The position numbers and the translations under genes were made by a program. A model generated the notes under the pieces. That model was not told the origin of the DNA. It did not search any database and saw only the letters and a list, made by a program, of their open reading frames with translations. A stretch of DNA of 64,000 bases from Brachypodius melanocephalos. Lineage: Eukaryota; Chordata; Aves; Passeriformes; Pycnonotidae. Within the stretch, counting starts at the first letter, position 1; each line of letters starts with the position of its first letter. This document shows, piece after piece, positions 48,501-57,701 of the stretch. The DNA lies in the NCBI GenBank assembly GCA_013398615.1, contig VZSR01002145.1, positions 4,009,616 to 4,073,615 on the forward strand, given 5' to 3'.

Positions 48501-51500
48501 CATTAACTTTTATGTTCTAATAAATGCATCCTATTAAAATATAATTCTGGCCTTGCTGGGGGGCAAGTGAACCTCTCGGAGCTGGTGCGGGCAGGTGCCC
48601 TTGCTGTGCCTCTGTGCCCAGGGCATTATCATTGTCCCAGAGCGATGGCAGGGGACAGGGGATGGGTAGCAGTGGTGTAGGGACACCTGCCAGCACCCAG
48701 CAGCTCCCCACTACGCTGCACACCCAAGATAATGTCTCTTAATCGTCCCTTAAAAGCAGCAGTCGCAGAGTAATTAATCTTCACGGGGCCCTGCCCTGCT
48801 ACGGATAGGGATAATTACCCGGTAATTGGCAGTATCGTGTCATCAGTGCCTGTGCACGGCAGCAAGACGTGCCCACGCGCTACCGTGGCCCCACACCGGG
48901 GCCTCGGAGGGATGCTGGGTGTCACCACGGCATCCGCTCTGCCGTGGCACTGAGCTGTGCCCGGCAGGAGAGGGGACAGTGCTGTGCCACATCCAGGAGC
49001 GGGAGATGCTGGGTGACTCATTAGGGCTGATTAAATTCTCTTTTATTTTTGGTCTAAAGGCCGTAAGCTGCTGGGCTGGGCATGCTGGGGATTTGTTCAG
49101 GGACTAATGCCTGGGAGGGACATGAGGCTGTGACAGGGGAATCCCAGTGGCTGTGGGTGGGAGAGGGAGAACATCGATGGGGTAGGGGGTTCCCTGCAGA
49201 CTGACACTGCTCAGGGACAGCTTGGCTGGAAAGGAACCGAGCTCTATGGCAGCCTGGAGAAGGGCTCAAGTGTCCAGACTCCTGTGATATTACTGGCACA
49301 GTTGGTCATGGCAGTCATGGTAATCACTGCATGTCTGCACCCTGGGAATATGCAGTCCCGGGACAACCTTGGCACGGGATGGCACCACCTCTGTGGTGAA
49401 AGATAATCTGTGATCAGGGACATCCAATCCCAGGGCTGTCCCCATCTGGGCTGGCTCACAGGAGGAATGGGCGCCCCTTCACGTGGTACGAGCTGCAGAT
49501 GTGCATTAATTAGCCAGGCTTAATTGCCAGGGCTGGCCCAGTGAAGGGTGTGCTGGGGAGAGGGTGTCACTATCCCGCTGCATGTGGCTGATGTGCTTGT
49601 TTGCCGTCCCGGTTTTGGGGAAATATTGGCATGCAGGGAAGCGTTAGCCCTTGGAGCAGCGCTGGTCAGTGGCACTGCACCAGCACCACTCCCCAGAACT
49701 GCATCCATACCTCATACAGCACCAGCCCGTGTCCAAGCACTGGTCCCAGGTGCCACTGAGGGCACCGTGCTGAAGCATCACTCCCGGGTGCATCATCAGT
49801 CCCCCGTTCCCTGCCAGTCCCCAACACAGCATCCATCCACAGGTCCCCGTCATCCCACACTCTTTCCTCCCTCCAGGCTTCAACGGGCTGGCCAGGAAGA
49901 CCGGGGAGAGCGCTGAGGTGGAGCCGACGGCGCTGCCCACGCCGGCGGAGCGGGAGGCGGAGGCTCGCTTTGTGAGCACGGCGCCCACGCTCAAGATCCT
50001 CAACCACCACCCGCTGCTGGAGGACCTGCTGCACGAAGCCTTCCTGAAGAAGGATTACCTGGCCCAGGCGCCATTCCTGCCTGCTGGCGCCGGCCCCCTC
50101 CTCCCTGCCGGTGTCCTCCAGCCGGCCCCCGGCCCCCCCGAACCCGAGCCTACCCCACGCACGCCTGCCCTGCCCCGGCCCGCCTTCCCCACTGACCCGC
50201 TGACCACGCCAGCGGGGCGCCCCGGGCCATGGGGGGAGGCGTGGGGGGCTGTGCCAGGTGCAGACCCCTCGTGGTCCCCCTCTGGGGTGCCAGAATCAAG
50301 CACTGCATCCCCCAGCCAGGCGCCCACCACAGCTGGCACATCCCTGGCACCCCACACCGGGGCCACTGTGGTGCCTGGGGATGAGGAGGGGACCACCACC
50401 ACCTCCACCATCACCACCACCACTGTCACCACACTGCAGGGGCCAGGTGAGCACCAGGGAGGGAGTCAGGTGGAGCTGTAGCGAAGTGGGGCTGAGCTGA
50501 GGTCTCTTCTGTCACCAGCTCCCTGCAACCGGACGCTGGCGGGTCCCGAGGGCTGGTTGGTGTCCCCAGAGCCAACTGGTGTCCCCTACGATGGCAGCCT
50601 GGACTGCACCTACACCATCTCTGTTTACCCTGGCTATGGTGTGGAGCTCAAGGTGAGCTGAGGGCTGAGGGTGGGCCAGGGTGCCAAGTTCCTGCAGACA
50701 AGTGTGCCATGTCCTCACTGTGCCATGGCTGTGTGTTTGTGCAGGGTGCAGCAAACACTTGTCCCTGTCCTTGTCCTCATTCCTGCATCCCTAAGCTAAG
50801 AGAGCTGGCTCAGGGCAATGCCTACCCTCAGGCCCCGGCACAGGGTTGTGGATACATGAGCTGGTGGGATGCCCCAGGATGCTCTGTGCCCACCAGCTGC
50901 TGTGGATGGCACCCATCACAAAGAAGTGCTGTGAGATTTAATTAACGAAGCCCTGACGGAGAAGGTGTGAGCAGTGCCAGCAGGTGCCATGCTGTGCTGC
51001 AGGGCCAGGAGCACCCAGCGCCCATCTGCCGGGAGCAGAGGCTGACAGCAAATCCTCCTGTGCTGCTCCTGTCAGTGGCACATGTATCCCTATCTCTGCT
51101 GAAAGAGAATCTCTTGTGGAAAGCCAGTGGTGAGGCAGAGGCAGCATCTCCACCACCAGCCCTGCTCCAGCCCATATTCACCAGTGGTGCTGCTCCTCAC
51201 CATGCAGCATGGCTTAATTAGCATCATTAATAGCAAATTGCTCCAGACGGCAAGGTTGGCTGATTTCAAGGCTGCTAGTGTGGGCCTGGCAGTGCTGTGG
51301 TGCTCTGGCAGAGCTGCTGGCTGGGCCCTGCTGCTCTTGGCGTGGGGGATGATTTATGGCACTGCTAACCATGTTTGAAAGGCGCTGCCCTGCACAGACA
51401 AGCTCCAGTGGGCTATCGACCACAGAGAAGCCACTCGAGGACCAGCTCCGAGCCAGGTGCCAGGTGATGCTGCAGTGGTGACACTTGTGTCCCCTGCAGG

Positions 51501-54500
51501 TAGAGAACATCAGCCTGGCAGAAGGGGAGACGCTGACGGTGGAGAGTGCAGGAGGCCTGGAGCCCAACCTCCTGGCCAACGAATCCTTCCTGCTGCGGGG
51601 CCAGGTCATCCGCAGCCCAGCCCACCTCCTCACCCTCCGCTTCCAGAGCCCCCGGCCCCCCAGCCCTGGCTCCTACCACTTTCACTACCAAGGTATGGGG
51701 TTCAGATCCCTCTGTACCCTCTACCCCACCACCCCTGCCAGCGTGGTGCTAATTTGGGTCACGGCAATGCACCAGGAGTTTGCCTGTGTTTTAAGAGGGC
51801 ACTGGCTGGGTGAGGAACGCTCACGGAGAGCTGGTTTACCTTAGCAATTATGGATTCATTTAGCATAATTCTTGGCAGCCATAGGCACTGTGTCACTCAA
51901 GCCCTACCACACCCAGCCATTTCCAGGGGTCTGGGGAAGCAGTTTCTGAGTTTGGGGGGGTGGCCCATTGCTCCTCAGCCTTGGTAACACCACCACCTGC
52001 CCCCAGCCTACCTGCTGAGCTGCCCCTTCCCGGCACGGCCGGCTTTCGGGGAGGTCTCTGTCAGCAGCCTGCACCCTGGTGGGGACGCCCGTTTCCGCTG
52101 CTCCACGGGATACCAGCTGCAGGGCGCCCGCCGGCTCGTCTGCCGCAACGCCACCCGCCCCTTCTGGAGCGCCCGCGAGCCCCTCTGTCTCGGTAAGCAC
52201 CGGCAGCACGGGGACGTGGGACAGCTGGCATGGCACTGTCACCCACTGACAGCACCTCTCCCACAGCGGCGTGCGGCGGGGTGGTCCGGAATGCCACAGT
52301 GGGACGCATTGTCTCGCCCGGCTTTCCCGGCAACTACAGCAACAACCTGACGTGTCACTGGCTGCTGGAGGCGCCGGATGGCCACCGCCTGCACCTCCAC
52401 TTTGAAAAGGTGTCACTAGCAGAGGACGATGACAGGTTTGGCTCTGGAGCAAACTGGGGGGGCTAGGGGTGTGGGGGCACCATGGGGCAGCCCCTTATGG
52501 GGCCATGTTGAAGGATGAGGGCTCTTGGCTATATCCAAGGATGGGATCTGCCATGGATGGGTGCCATTAGTCATATTTAAGGATGGGTGCTACTCGCCAT
52601 GGCTAAGTGTGGCTACCTTTGGCCATTAGCCATGGTCAAGGGCAGGTGTTGTTGACCATGTTGAAGGAAGATAACCTCTGACCATGCCCAAAGATGGTGC
52701 TGTTGGAAACGGCTGGGGTTGAAGGCTGCTATCCACGCCCAAGCACGGCTGCTGTTGGCCGTGGTCAGCACTGCACCCTGCCCTTGTCATGCCTTGGCAG
52801 GCTCATCATCCGCAACGGCAACAACGTGGAGGCACCGCCGGTGTACGACTCCTACGAGGTGGAGTACCTGCCCATCGAGGGGCTGCTCAGCACTGGGCGC
52901 CACTTCTTCGTGGAGCTCACCACCGACAGCAGCGGCGCCGCTGCAGGCATGGCGCTGCGCTATGAGGGTACGGGGCTGAGGGTGTAGCGGGTGACCCAAA
53001 CACCCCTCTGCCCACCTGGCCCCTGCAGACCTTTGCCCCTGTGCCCACAGCCTTTGAGCAGGGGCATTGCTATGAGCCCTACGTCAAGTATGGGAACTTC
53101 ACGGCCAGTGATCCCCGGTACCCCGTGGGCACCACGGTGGAGTTCAGCTGCGACCCTGGCTACACGCTGGAGCAGGGCTCCACCATCATCGAGTGTGTCG
53201 ACCCCAGTGACCCACAGTGGAATGAGACAGAACCAGCGTGCCGCGGTGGGTGCTGCAGGGTGCTGGGGGTTGCTGTGGATGGGGCACGACAGACACTGCA
53301 GCCACTGTGCTGTTGTGTGTGATGGAGCTGAGGGACACTGTGGGTGCTGGATGTGGGATGCTGGAGTGGGTGCTGTGGCAGGTGCCCCATGGCAGTGCCA
53401 AGCCCGGTGTGTGCCCACAGCGGTGTGCAGCGGGGAGCTGACGGACACAGCTGGAGTGGTGCTGTCACCCAACTGGCCAGAGGCGTATGGCAAGGGCCAG
53501 GACTGCATCTGGGGGCTGCACGTGGAGGAGGACAAGCGCATCATGCTGGACGTCCGCGTGTGAGTGTTGGGATGGGCCGGGATGGGGATGGTGGGATGGT
53601 AGATCTGTGCTCTCCCTGCCCTCACGGCCCCACTGCCCCAGGCTGCGGCTGGGCTCGGGGGACATGCTGACCTTCTATGATGGGGACGACCTGACGGCGC
53701 GCATCCTGGGCCAGTACACGGGCGCTCGTGGCCGCTTCAAGCTCTATGCATCCACTGCTGATGTCACCGTCCAGTTCCAGTCCGATCCTGGTGCCGGTGC
53801 CTTTGCCTATCGGCAGGGCTTTGTCATCCACTTCTCCGGTAAGCCCCACGGTGGGACAGTGTCCCTGGTGTCCACAGTCTCCCCACTGCCCTGCTCAGCC
53901 TTCCATGCCCACAGAGGTCCCCCGTAATGACACCTGCCCTGAGCTGCCGGACATTGCCAATGGCTGGAAGACATCCTCACAGCCAGAGCTTCTCCATGGC
54001 ACTGTGGTCACCTTCCACTGCTACCCCGGCTTCCAGCTGATGGGCACTGACCTCCTGATGTGTCACTGGGACCTGACGTGGAGCGGTGACCTGCCCTCCT
54101 GCGAGCGGGGTGAGTGGTGCCCACCAGTGACCCCCCGCCTTGCGGCACATCCCCAGCCACCATCACTATCTGTCACTCCTGCCTGCAGTGACAACCTGCC
54201 GAGACCCTGGGGATGCTGAGCACAGCCGCAGGGTGGTCTCCAACCCTAAATTCCCGGTGGGAGCCACCGTGCAGTACGTCTGTGACAAGGGCTATGTCCT
54301 GGCGGGTGCTGGGACCCTCACCTGCCATGACCGCGCTGCAGGGGGACCCAAGTGGAGTGACCGCCTCCCCAAGTGCATCCGTGAGTGAGGCATTCCCTCC
54401 TTGGGCATACCCCCCAACCCAATGGCGAGCGCTGACGCCGCTGTACCACTGCCTCACAGCGGAGACGTACGAGCCCTGCCACAACCCCGGCGTGCCGGCG

Positions 54501-55765
54501 GGCGGGCGGCAGAACCCGGAGCGGCGGCTGTACCCGGCGGGAGCCACGCTACATTTCTCCTGCACCGCCGGCCGGGCGCTGCTGGGCGAGAGCAGCCTGC
54601 GCTGCCTGCCCGGGCACCCCTCACGCTGGAGCGGCTCCCCTCCCATCTGCAAGGCGGGTGAGACGACCACCCCCCACCCCAGCACCCCGCCGGCACTGCT
54701 CAGCACCCCGCTTCTCACCCCTGCTGTTGGTTTCTTTCTTCTGCCTCATCCAGCCTCCTACGATGAGTTTTACAGCAACCGCAACCTGGATGGTAAGGGC
54801 AAGGGTGAGCTGGGGTGCCGGAGCATGGAGGGGCACCCAGGGCGTGGCCAGTGTGGGGTGTCCCCTGGGTGAGACCCCAACTGTCCCGGACAGCTGTGGC
54901 CAAGGCTGTGCCCTCGGGGACAACGCTGGAGGGCACCAACGTTGCCATCGCTGTCTTCCTGCCCGTGCTGGTGGTGGCCCTGCTCATCGGGGGCATTTAT
55001 CTCTACTTCTCCAAGTGAGTGGCCTGCTGGTCCCTGTCACCCTGTGGGGACCCACGGCCCCCCACCACCCACTCCAGCTGCCCATTCCCCACAGGCTCCA
55101 GGGGAAGCCCGCCCTGCAGCTGCCCCTTGCTGGCTCCCACCCTTACGACCATATCACCGTGGAGTCGGCTTTTGACAATCCCACCTATGAGACAGGAGTA
55201 AGTACTGGCCCCCACACCCCCCACCTGGGGCTGGGCACCCTGGGGACCCTGCATCACATGGGCCACCTGTGCCAGGTGCTGTGCATGGGCTGGGACGGGC
55301 ATGGGATGGAGTCATATGTTCCAGGAATCACGCATTAGATAGGACATCCATCCAGGAACAACAGAGGGGATGGGACATGCACCTAGAGAGAACCCACGGG
55401 ATGATGTATGTGGACAGCCAGTTAGAGTCCACACACAGCCTGGAACATTGATCCAGTGACCACATATGGGGTGGGATATCCATCTAGGCACCACACATTA
55501 GTTCAGATAACCATCCAGGGACCACACACATTATGTGGGATAGCCATCCGAGGATCATCTACATGATGGACACTGATCCAGGACCCCTGTACGGGATGGA
55601 ACGTCATCCCCAGGGCCATCTGTAGTCTGGGATGTGCCCCCAGGTCTTTATGGGATGGGAGATGCTCTATCCCTGTCCCAGGCACCCCACTGCACTGCCA
55701 AGTGTCCAACCCCTTGCAGTCTGTTTTCTTTGCAGGACACGAGAGAATATGAGGTGTCCATCTAG
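42533..55765 (+). CDS. SEZ6: Seizure protein 6, full gene
   Basis: Seventeen exons join in frame to 963 residues (human about 994). Layout: signal peptide (1-21), Pro/Thr-rich disordered region with a poly-Thr stretch (to about 212), CUB 1, sushi 1, CUB 2, sushi 2, CUB 3, sushi 3-5, a short stalk, one transmembrane helix (about 896-918, VAIAVFLPVLVVALLIGG), and a cytoplasmic tail with the endocytic motif NPTY. The end DTREYEVSI matches a known human isoform end (ETREYEVSI) as I recall. Type I neuronal membrane protein acting in dendrite branching and synapse development, and shed by BACE1 in mammals. The start has G at -3 and +4. Confidence 0.96.
42597..49876. other. SEZ6: SEZ6 intron 1 with many AT-rich blocks
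   Basis: About 7.3 kb without exons. Short AT-rich islands rich in TAATTA, ATTAA and AATTGC cores occur near 43655-43745, 44530-44545, 45080-45180, 45505-45570, 46340-46400, 46655-46750, 48450-48550, 48725-48840 and 49015-49065. They look like a series of regulatory elements. No repeat family is recognised in them. Confidence 0.55.
49877..50446 (+). CDS. SEZ6: SEZ6 exon 2, Pro/Thr-rich extracellular region
   Basis: 190 codons. Contains FVSTAPTLKILNHHPLLEDL, conserved in SEZ6, then Pro-rich sequence and a Thr-rich run (TTTTSTITTTTVTT), likely O-glycosylated. Acceptor TCCAG, donor GTGAGC. Confidence 0.94.
50519..50652 (+). CDS. SEZ6: SEZ6 exon 3, start of CUB 1
   Basis: Codes APCNRTLAGPEGWLVSPEPT ... 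YTISVYPGYGVELK. Acceptor CACCAG, donor GTGAGC. Confidence 0.95.
51500..51692 (+). CDS. SEZ6: SEZ6 exon 4, rest of CUB 1
   Basis: Codes VENISLAEGETLTVESAGGL ... LLRGQVIRSPAHLLTLRF. Acceptor TGCAG, donor GTATGG. Confidence 0.95.
52007..52192 (+). CDS. SEZ6: SEZ6 exon 5, sushi 1
   Basis: Codes AYLLSCPFPARPAFGEVSVS ... NATRPFWSAREPLC; the Cys pattern fits a sushi domain. Acceptor CCCAG, donor GTAAGC. Confidence 0.95.
52267..52435 (+). CDS. SEZ6: SEZ6 exon 6, CUB 2
   Basis: Codes ACGGVVRNATVGRIVSPGFP, GNYSNNLTCHWLLEAPDG. Acceptor CACAG, donor GTTTGG. Confidence 0.96.
52500..52790. repeat. Degenerate minisatellite, GCCATGGTCAAGGATGG-type units
   Basis: Repeated variants of CCATG-(T)-AAGGATGG(G)TGC spaced about 35-45 bases, filling most of SEZ6 intron 6. 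Confidence 0.7.
52801..52967 (+). CDS. SEZ6: SEZ6 exon 7, CUB 2 end
   Basis: Codes LIIRNGNNVEAPPVYDSYEV ... SSGAAAGMALRYE. Acceptor GGCAG, donor GTACGG. Confidence 0.96.
53051..53245 (+). CDS. SEZ6: SEZ6 exon 8, sushi 2
   Basis: Codes AFEQGHCYEPYVKYGNFTAS ... DPQWNETEPACR. Acceptor CACAG, donor GTGGGT. Confidence 0.96.
53421..53559 (+). CDS. SEZ6: SEZ6 exon 9, CUB 3 start
   Basis: Codes AVCSGELTDTAGVVLSPNWP ... EEDKRIMLDVR. Acceptor CACAG, donor GTGAGT at 53560. Confidence 0.96.
53642..53838 (+). CDS. SEZ6: SEZ6 exon 10, CUB 3 end
   Basis: Codes LRLGSGDMLTFYDGDDLTAR ... RQGFVIHFS. Acceptor CCCAG, donor GTAAGC. Confidence 0.96.
53915..54109 (+). CDS. SEZ6: SEZ6 exon 11, sushi 3
   Basis: Codes EVPRNDTCPELPDIANGWKT ... 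WSGDLPSCER. Acceptor CACAG, donor GTGAGT. Confidence 0.96.
54189..54380 (+). CDS. SEZ6: SEZ6 exon 12, sushi 4
   Basis: Codes TTCRDPGDAEHSRRVVSNPK ... KWSDRLPKCI. Acceptor TGCAG, donor GTGAGT. Confidence 0.96.
54460..54657 (+). CDS. SEZ6: SEZ6 exon 13, sushi 5
   Basis: Codes ETYEPCHNPGVPAGGRQNPE ... SRWSGSPPICKA. Acceptor CACAG, donor GTGAGA. Confidence 0.95.
54754..54792 (+). CDS. SEZ6: SEZ6 exon 14, 39 bases, stalk
   Basis: Codes SYDEFYSNRNLD, aligning with human SLDGFYNSRSLD. Acceptor TCCAG, donor GTAAGG. Confidence 0.93.
54894..55014 (+). CDS. SEZ6: SEZ6 exon 15, stalk and transmembrane helix
   Basis: Codes AVAKAVPSGTTLEGTN, then the hydrophobic segment VAIAVFLPVLVVALLIGGIY. The sheddase site in mammals lies just before the helix. 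Acceptor GACAG, donor GTGAGT. Confidence 0.95.
55095..55197 (+). CDS. SEZ6: SEZ6 exon 16, cytoplasmic tail with NPTY
   Basis: Codes LQGKPALQLPLAGSHPYDHI and TVESAFDNPTYETG. Donor GTAAGT, phase 0. Confidence 0.95.
55300..55640. repeat. Degenerate minisatellite, CATCCAGGGACCACAC-type units
   Basis: Variants of ATCCATCCAGGAACCACA followed by GGGATGGGA, spaced about 40-50 bases, filling the last SEZ6 intron. Confidence 0.65.
55736..55765 (+). CDS. SEZ6: SEZ6 exon 17 (last), 9 residues and stop
   Basis: Codes DTREYEVSI and TAG. Acceptor TTGCAG. The end I, preceded by VS, could be a PDZ ligand; that role is not established here. Confidence 0.9.
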   Translation, partial: DTREYEVSI

Positions 55766-55948
55766 GTGTGGGCAGCGTGGAGCTGGGCGCTGCAGCCACC
55801 CCTCCCGGGCCCCCCCGTGCCCACCAGCCCCCGGCACGGGCTGGGAACACCTCTCCCAAGGAGACTCAAGCCAAGCGCTTGGCAGAACCCACCTGGGCAC
55901 CGGCCACTCCCCCCGCCACCCCCAATCCACCCGGACCCCTGTGGGCTC

Positions 55949-56048
55949 NNNNNNNNNNNNNNNNNNNNNNNNNNNNNNNNNNNNNNNNNNNNNNNNNNNN
56001 NNNNNNNNNNNNNNNNNNNNNNNNNNNNNNNNNNNNNNNNNNNNNNNN
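55949..56048. other. Assembly gap (100 N)
   Basis: Exactly 100 N inside the GC-rich SEZ6 3' UTR; real length unknown. Confidence 0.98.
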
Positions 56049-56188
56049 TGACGGGGTGGGCAGGGGCACCGGGCATGGCTGTGCCCCCGCCACCGCCGCG
56101 TCCCGCCCGGGCTGGTGACCCCGGCCCCCGCCGCCCCCTCGATCTGGAGGGGACACCGTCCCCTTCCCCATCTTTTGGTTGTTTCATT

Positions 56189-56194
56189 AATAAA
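56189..56194 (+). terminator. SEZ6: Poly(A) signal AATAAA of SEZ6
   Basis: AATAAA followed about 15 bases later by a G/T-rich stretch. Confidence 0.8.
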
Positions 56195-56675
56195 AACTGG
56201 TGTTTTAGAAGAAGCGATGGCGTCTTCCTAGCGGGGCTGGGCAGCTTGGAATGAGGATACACCCACACACACCCCCCTACCGTGGACCTTGAGCCCACCT
56301 CACAGCTATCCCGATGACACCCCGACCCCCACGCCCTCCCCTCCCGGGCTCTCGGGAGGGGGGCACTGCCGCTTTAAGAGGCGTGGCCTCTCCCGGGATG
56401 ACGTCACAGAGACCGCGTCCCCGCCACTCCGGCGCGCCGCGCGCCGCGCGCCCCCTGCCGACGCGCGCGTGCCCTGCCGCCCCGCCCCGCGTCGTTACGT
56501 CACTGACGTCCCCGCCACCCCGCCCTCTCCCTGGAACGTGACGGCTGCCACGCGCCTGCGCGAGAAGAGGGCGGGGAAGGGGCGGAGCCAAGCGGTGCAG
56601 GGGCGGGGGGCGGAGCCGCGCCGGGCGGCGCTTCGCGCAGGCGCAGTAGCTCCGCGTGCGTCCCGTCGCCCCCCC

Positions 56676-56703
56676 GCCGCCGCCGCCGCCGCCGCCGCCG
56701 CGC
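56676..56703 (+). repeat. (CCG)n trinucleotide repeat
   Basis: About nine CCG units in the PHF12 promoter or 5' UTR. Confidence 0.9.
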
Positions 56704-57136
56704 CAGGTCCGCGCGCGGGCGGCGGCGCGGGGCGCGCATGCGCGCGCGGCGGGCGGGGCGGGGGCGCGGAGTGCGCTTGCGCGCGGGGCCCGGAGCGTCG
56801 GCGCCGCCTGTGCGCGGGGCGTGCGCGGTGCGTGAGCGGCCGCGGCGGGCGCGGGGCCGCCGCCCCCTCCCTCCCTCACCCATCCACCCCCTGCGCGGCA
56901 ATGGCAGCGGGCGTCGGGCCCCCCGTGGCCGCCCCCGGGCACGGCTGGAGGAGGAGGAGGACGACGCGCAAGCCGCAGCGGCCCGTGGGATAGGCCCCAC
57001 CGCCCGCCCGCCCCCGCCGCGCCGCGCCCCCCCCCCGCCGCCTCGACGCGGAGCCGCCGCTGAGGGGCCGCTGCACGTCCCCGCCTCGCTCCCTCTCGCC
57101 GGGGGGGGCTCTCGGGGCCGCTCCTGGGCTGGATGA

Positions 57137-57202
57137 ATGTGGGAGAAGATGGAGACCAAGACGATCGTCTACGACCTGGACACCTCCGGGGGGCTGATGG
57201 AG
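57137..57202 (+). CDS. PHF12: PHF12 exon 1 with start codon
   Basis: 22 codons. Met1 context is poor; Met5 (57149) has A at -3 and G at +4. Donor GTGAGG at 57203. Confidence 0.95.
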
Positions 57203-57701
57203 GTGAGGCCCGGAACGCGGCGGGGGGGCCTGACCGGGGAGGCAGTGGGGCTGCAAGATGGCGAGGGAACCCCCCCACCCCGGAGCCCCGTGGCCTTACA
57301 AGGAAGTGCGGAGGGACGAATGCAGCTCGCCCGGCCCCCGGAGAGGCCCTGCCGGACACGGGGCGGGCGGGGCGGGCTCGGCCGGGGCTCTGTCGCCCCC
57401 CCGATCCCTTCCCGGAGGGTCCGGGCCCGCTGTCTCCCCGGCGGGCACGGGGAGAAGGGCGCTGGGTCAGGATCCGTGCAGCCCCTCACAGCCCGCTCTG
57501 TCTGTGTGTGCATGTGCAGCAAATCCAGGCCCTCCTGGCTCCCCCCAAGAGCGAAGATGGGGAGAAGAAGAGCAGGAGGCTCGAGAAGGAGCCCAGGCGA
57601 AGTGGCAGGGCCACTAACCACGATAGCTGCGATAGTTGCAAAGAAGGAGGGGATCTGCTGTGCTGCGATCACTGCCCCGCCGCTTTCCACCTCCAGTGCT
57701 G
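57137..57701 (+). CDS. PHF12: PHD finger protein 12, N-terminal part (gene runs off the window)
   Basis: Two coding exons are present (57137-57202 and 57520-57701), giving 82 complete residues and part of the next. The N-terminus MWEKMETKTIVYDLDTSGGL is as in human PHF12. Exon 2 carries the basic stretch EKEPRRSGRATNHDSC and most of the first PHD zinc finger (CDSCKEGGDLLCCDHC, then FHLQC). The finger is split by intron 2 and its last cysteines lie beyond the window. From family knowledge, PHF12 (Pf1) is a nuclear subunit of the SIN3-HDAC co-repressor with MRG15. An overlapping out-of-frame ATG lies 4 bases upstream (57133). Confidence 0.95.
57520..57701 (+). CDS. PHF12: PHF12 exon 2, first PHD finger (part)
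   Basis: Codes QIQALLAPPKSEDGEKKSRR ... CCDHCPAAFHLQC. Acceptor TGTGCAG, donor GTAAGG, ends in phase 2. Confidence 0.96.

Larger units (their letters stand above)
55766..56215 (+). other. SEZ6: SEZ6 3' UTR, interrupted by a gap
   Basis: Very C-rich 3' UTR with a 100-N gap at 55949-56048 and AATAAA at 56189-56194. Confidence 0.8.
56380..57480 (+). promoter_or_regulatory. PHF12: CpG-island promoter of PHF12
   Basis: Extremely CpG-dense, no TATA box. Contains a full palindromic CRE TGACGTCA (56399-56406), a CRE variant TTACGTCA (56495-56502), TGACGTCC (56504-56511), and a perfect NRF1-type palindrome GCGCATGCGC (56734-56743), with many GC boxes. Extent judged by eye. Confidence 0.8.
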
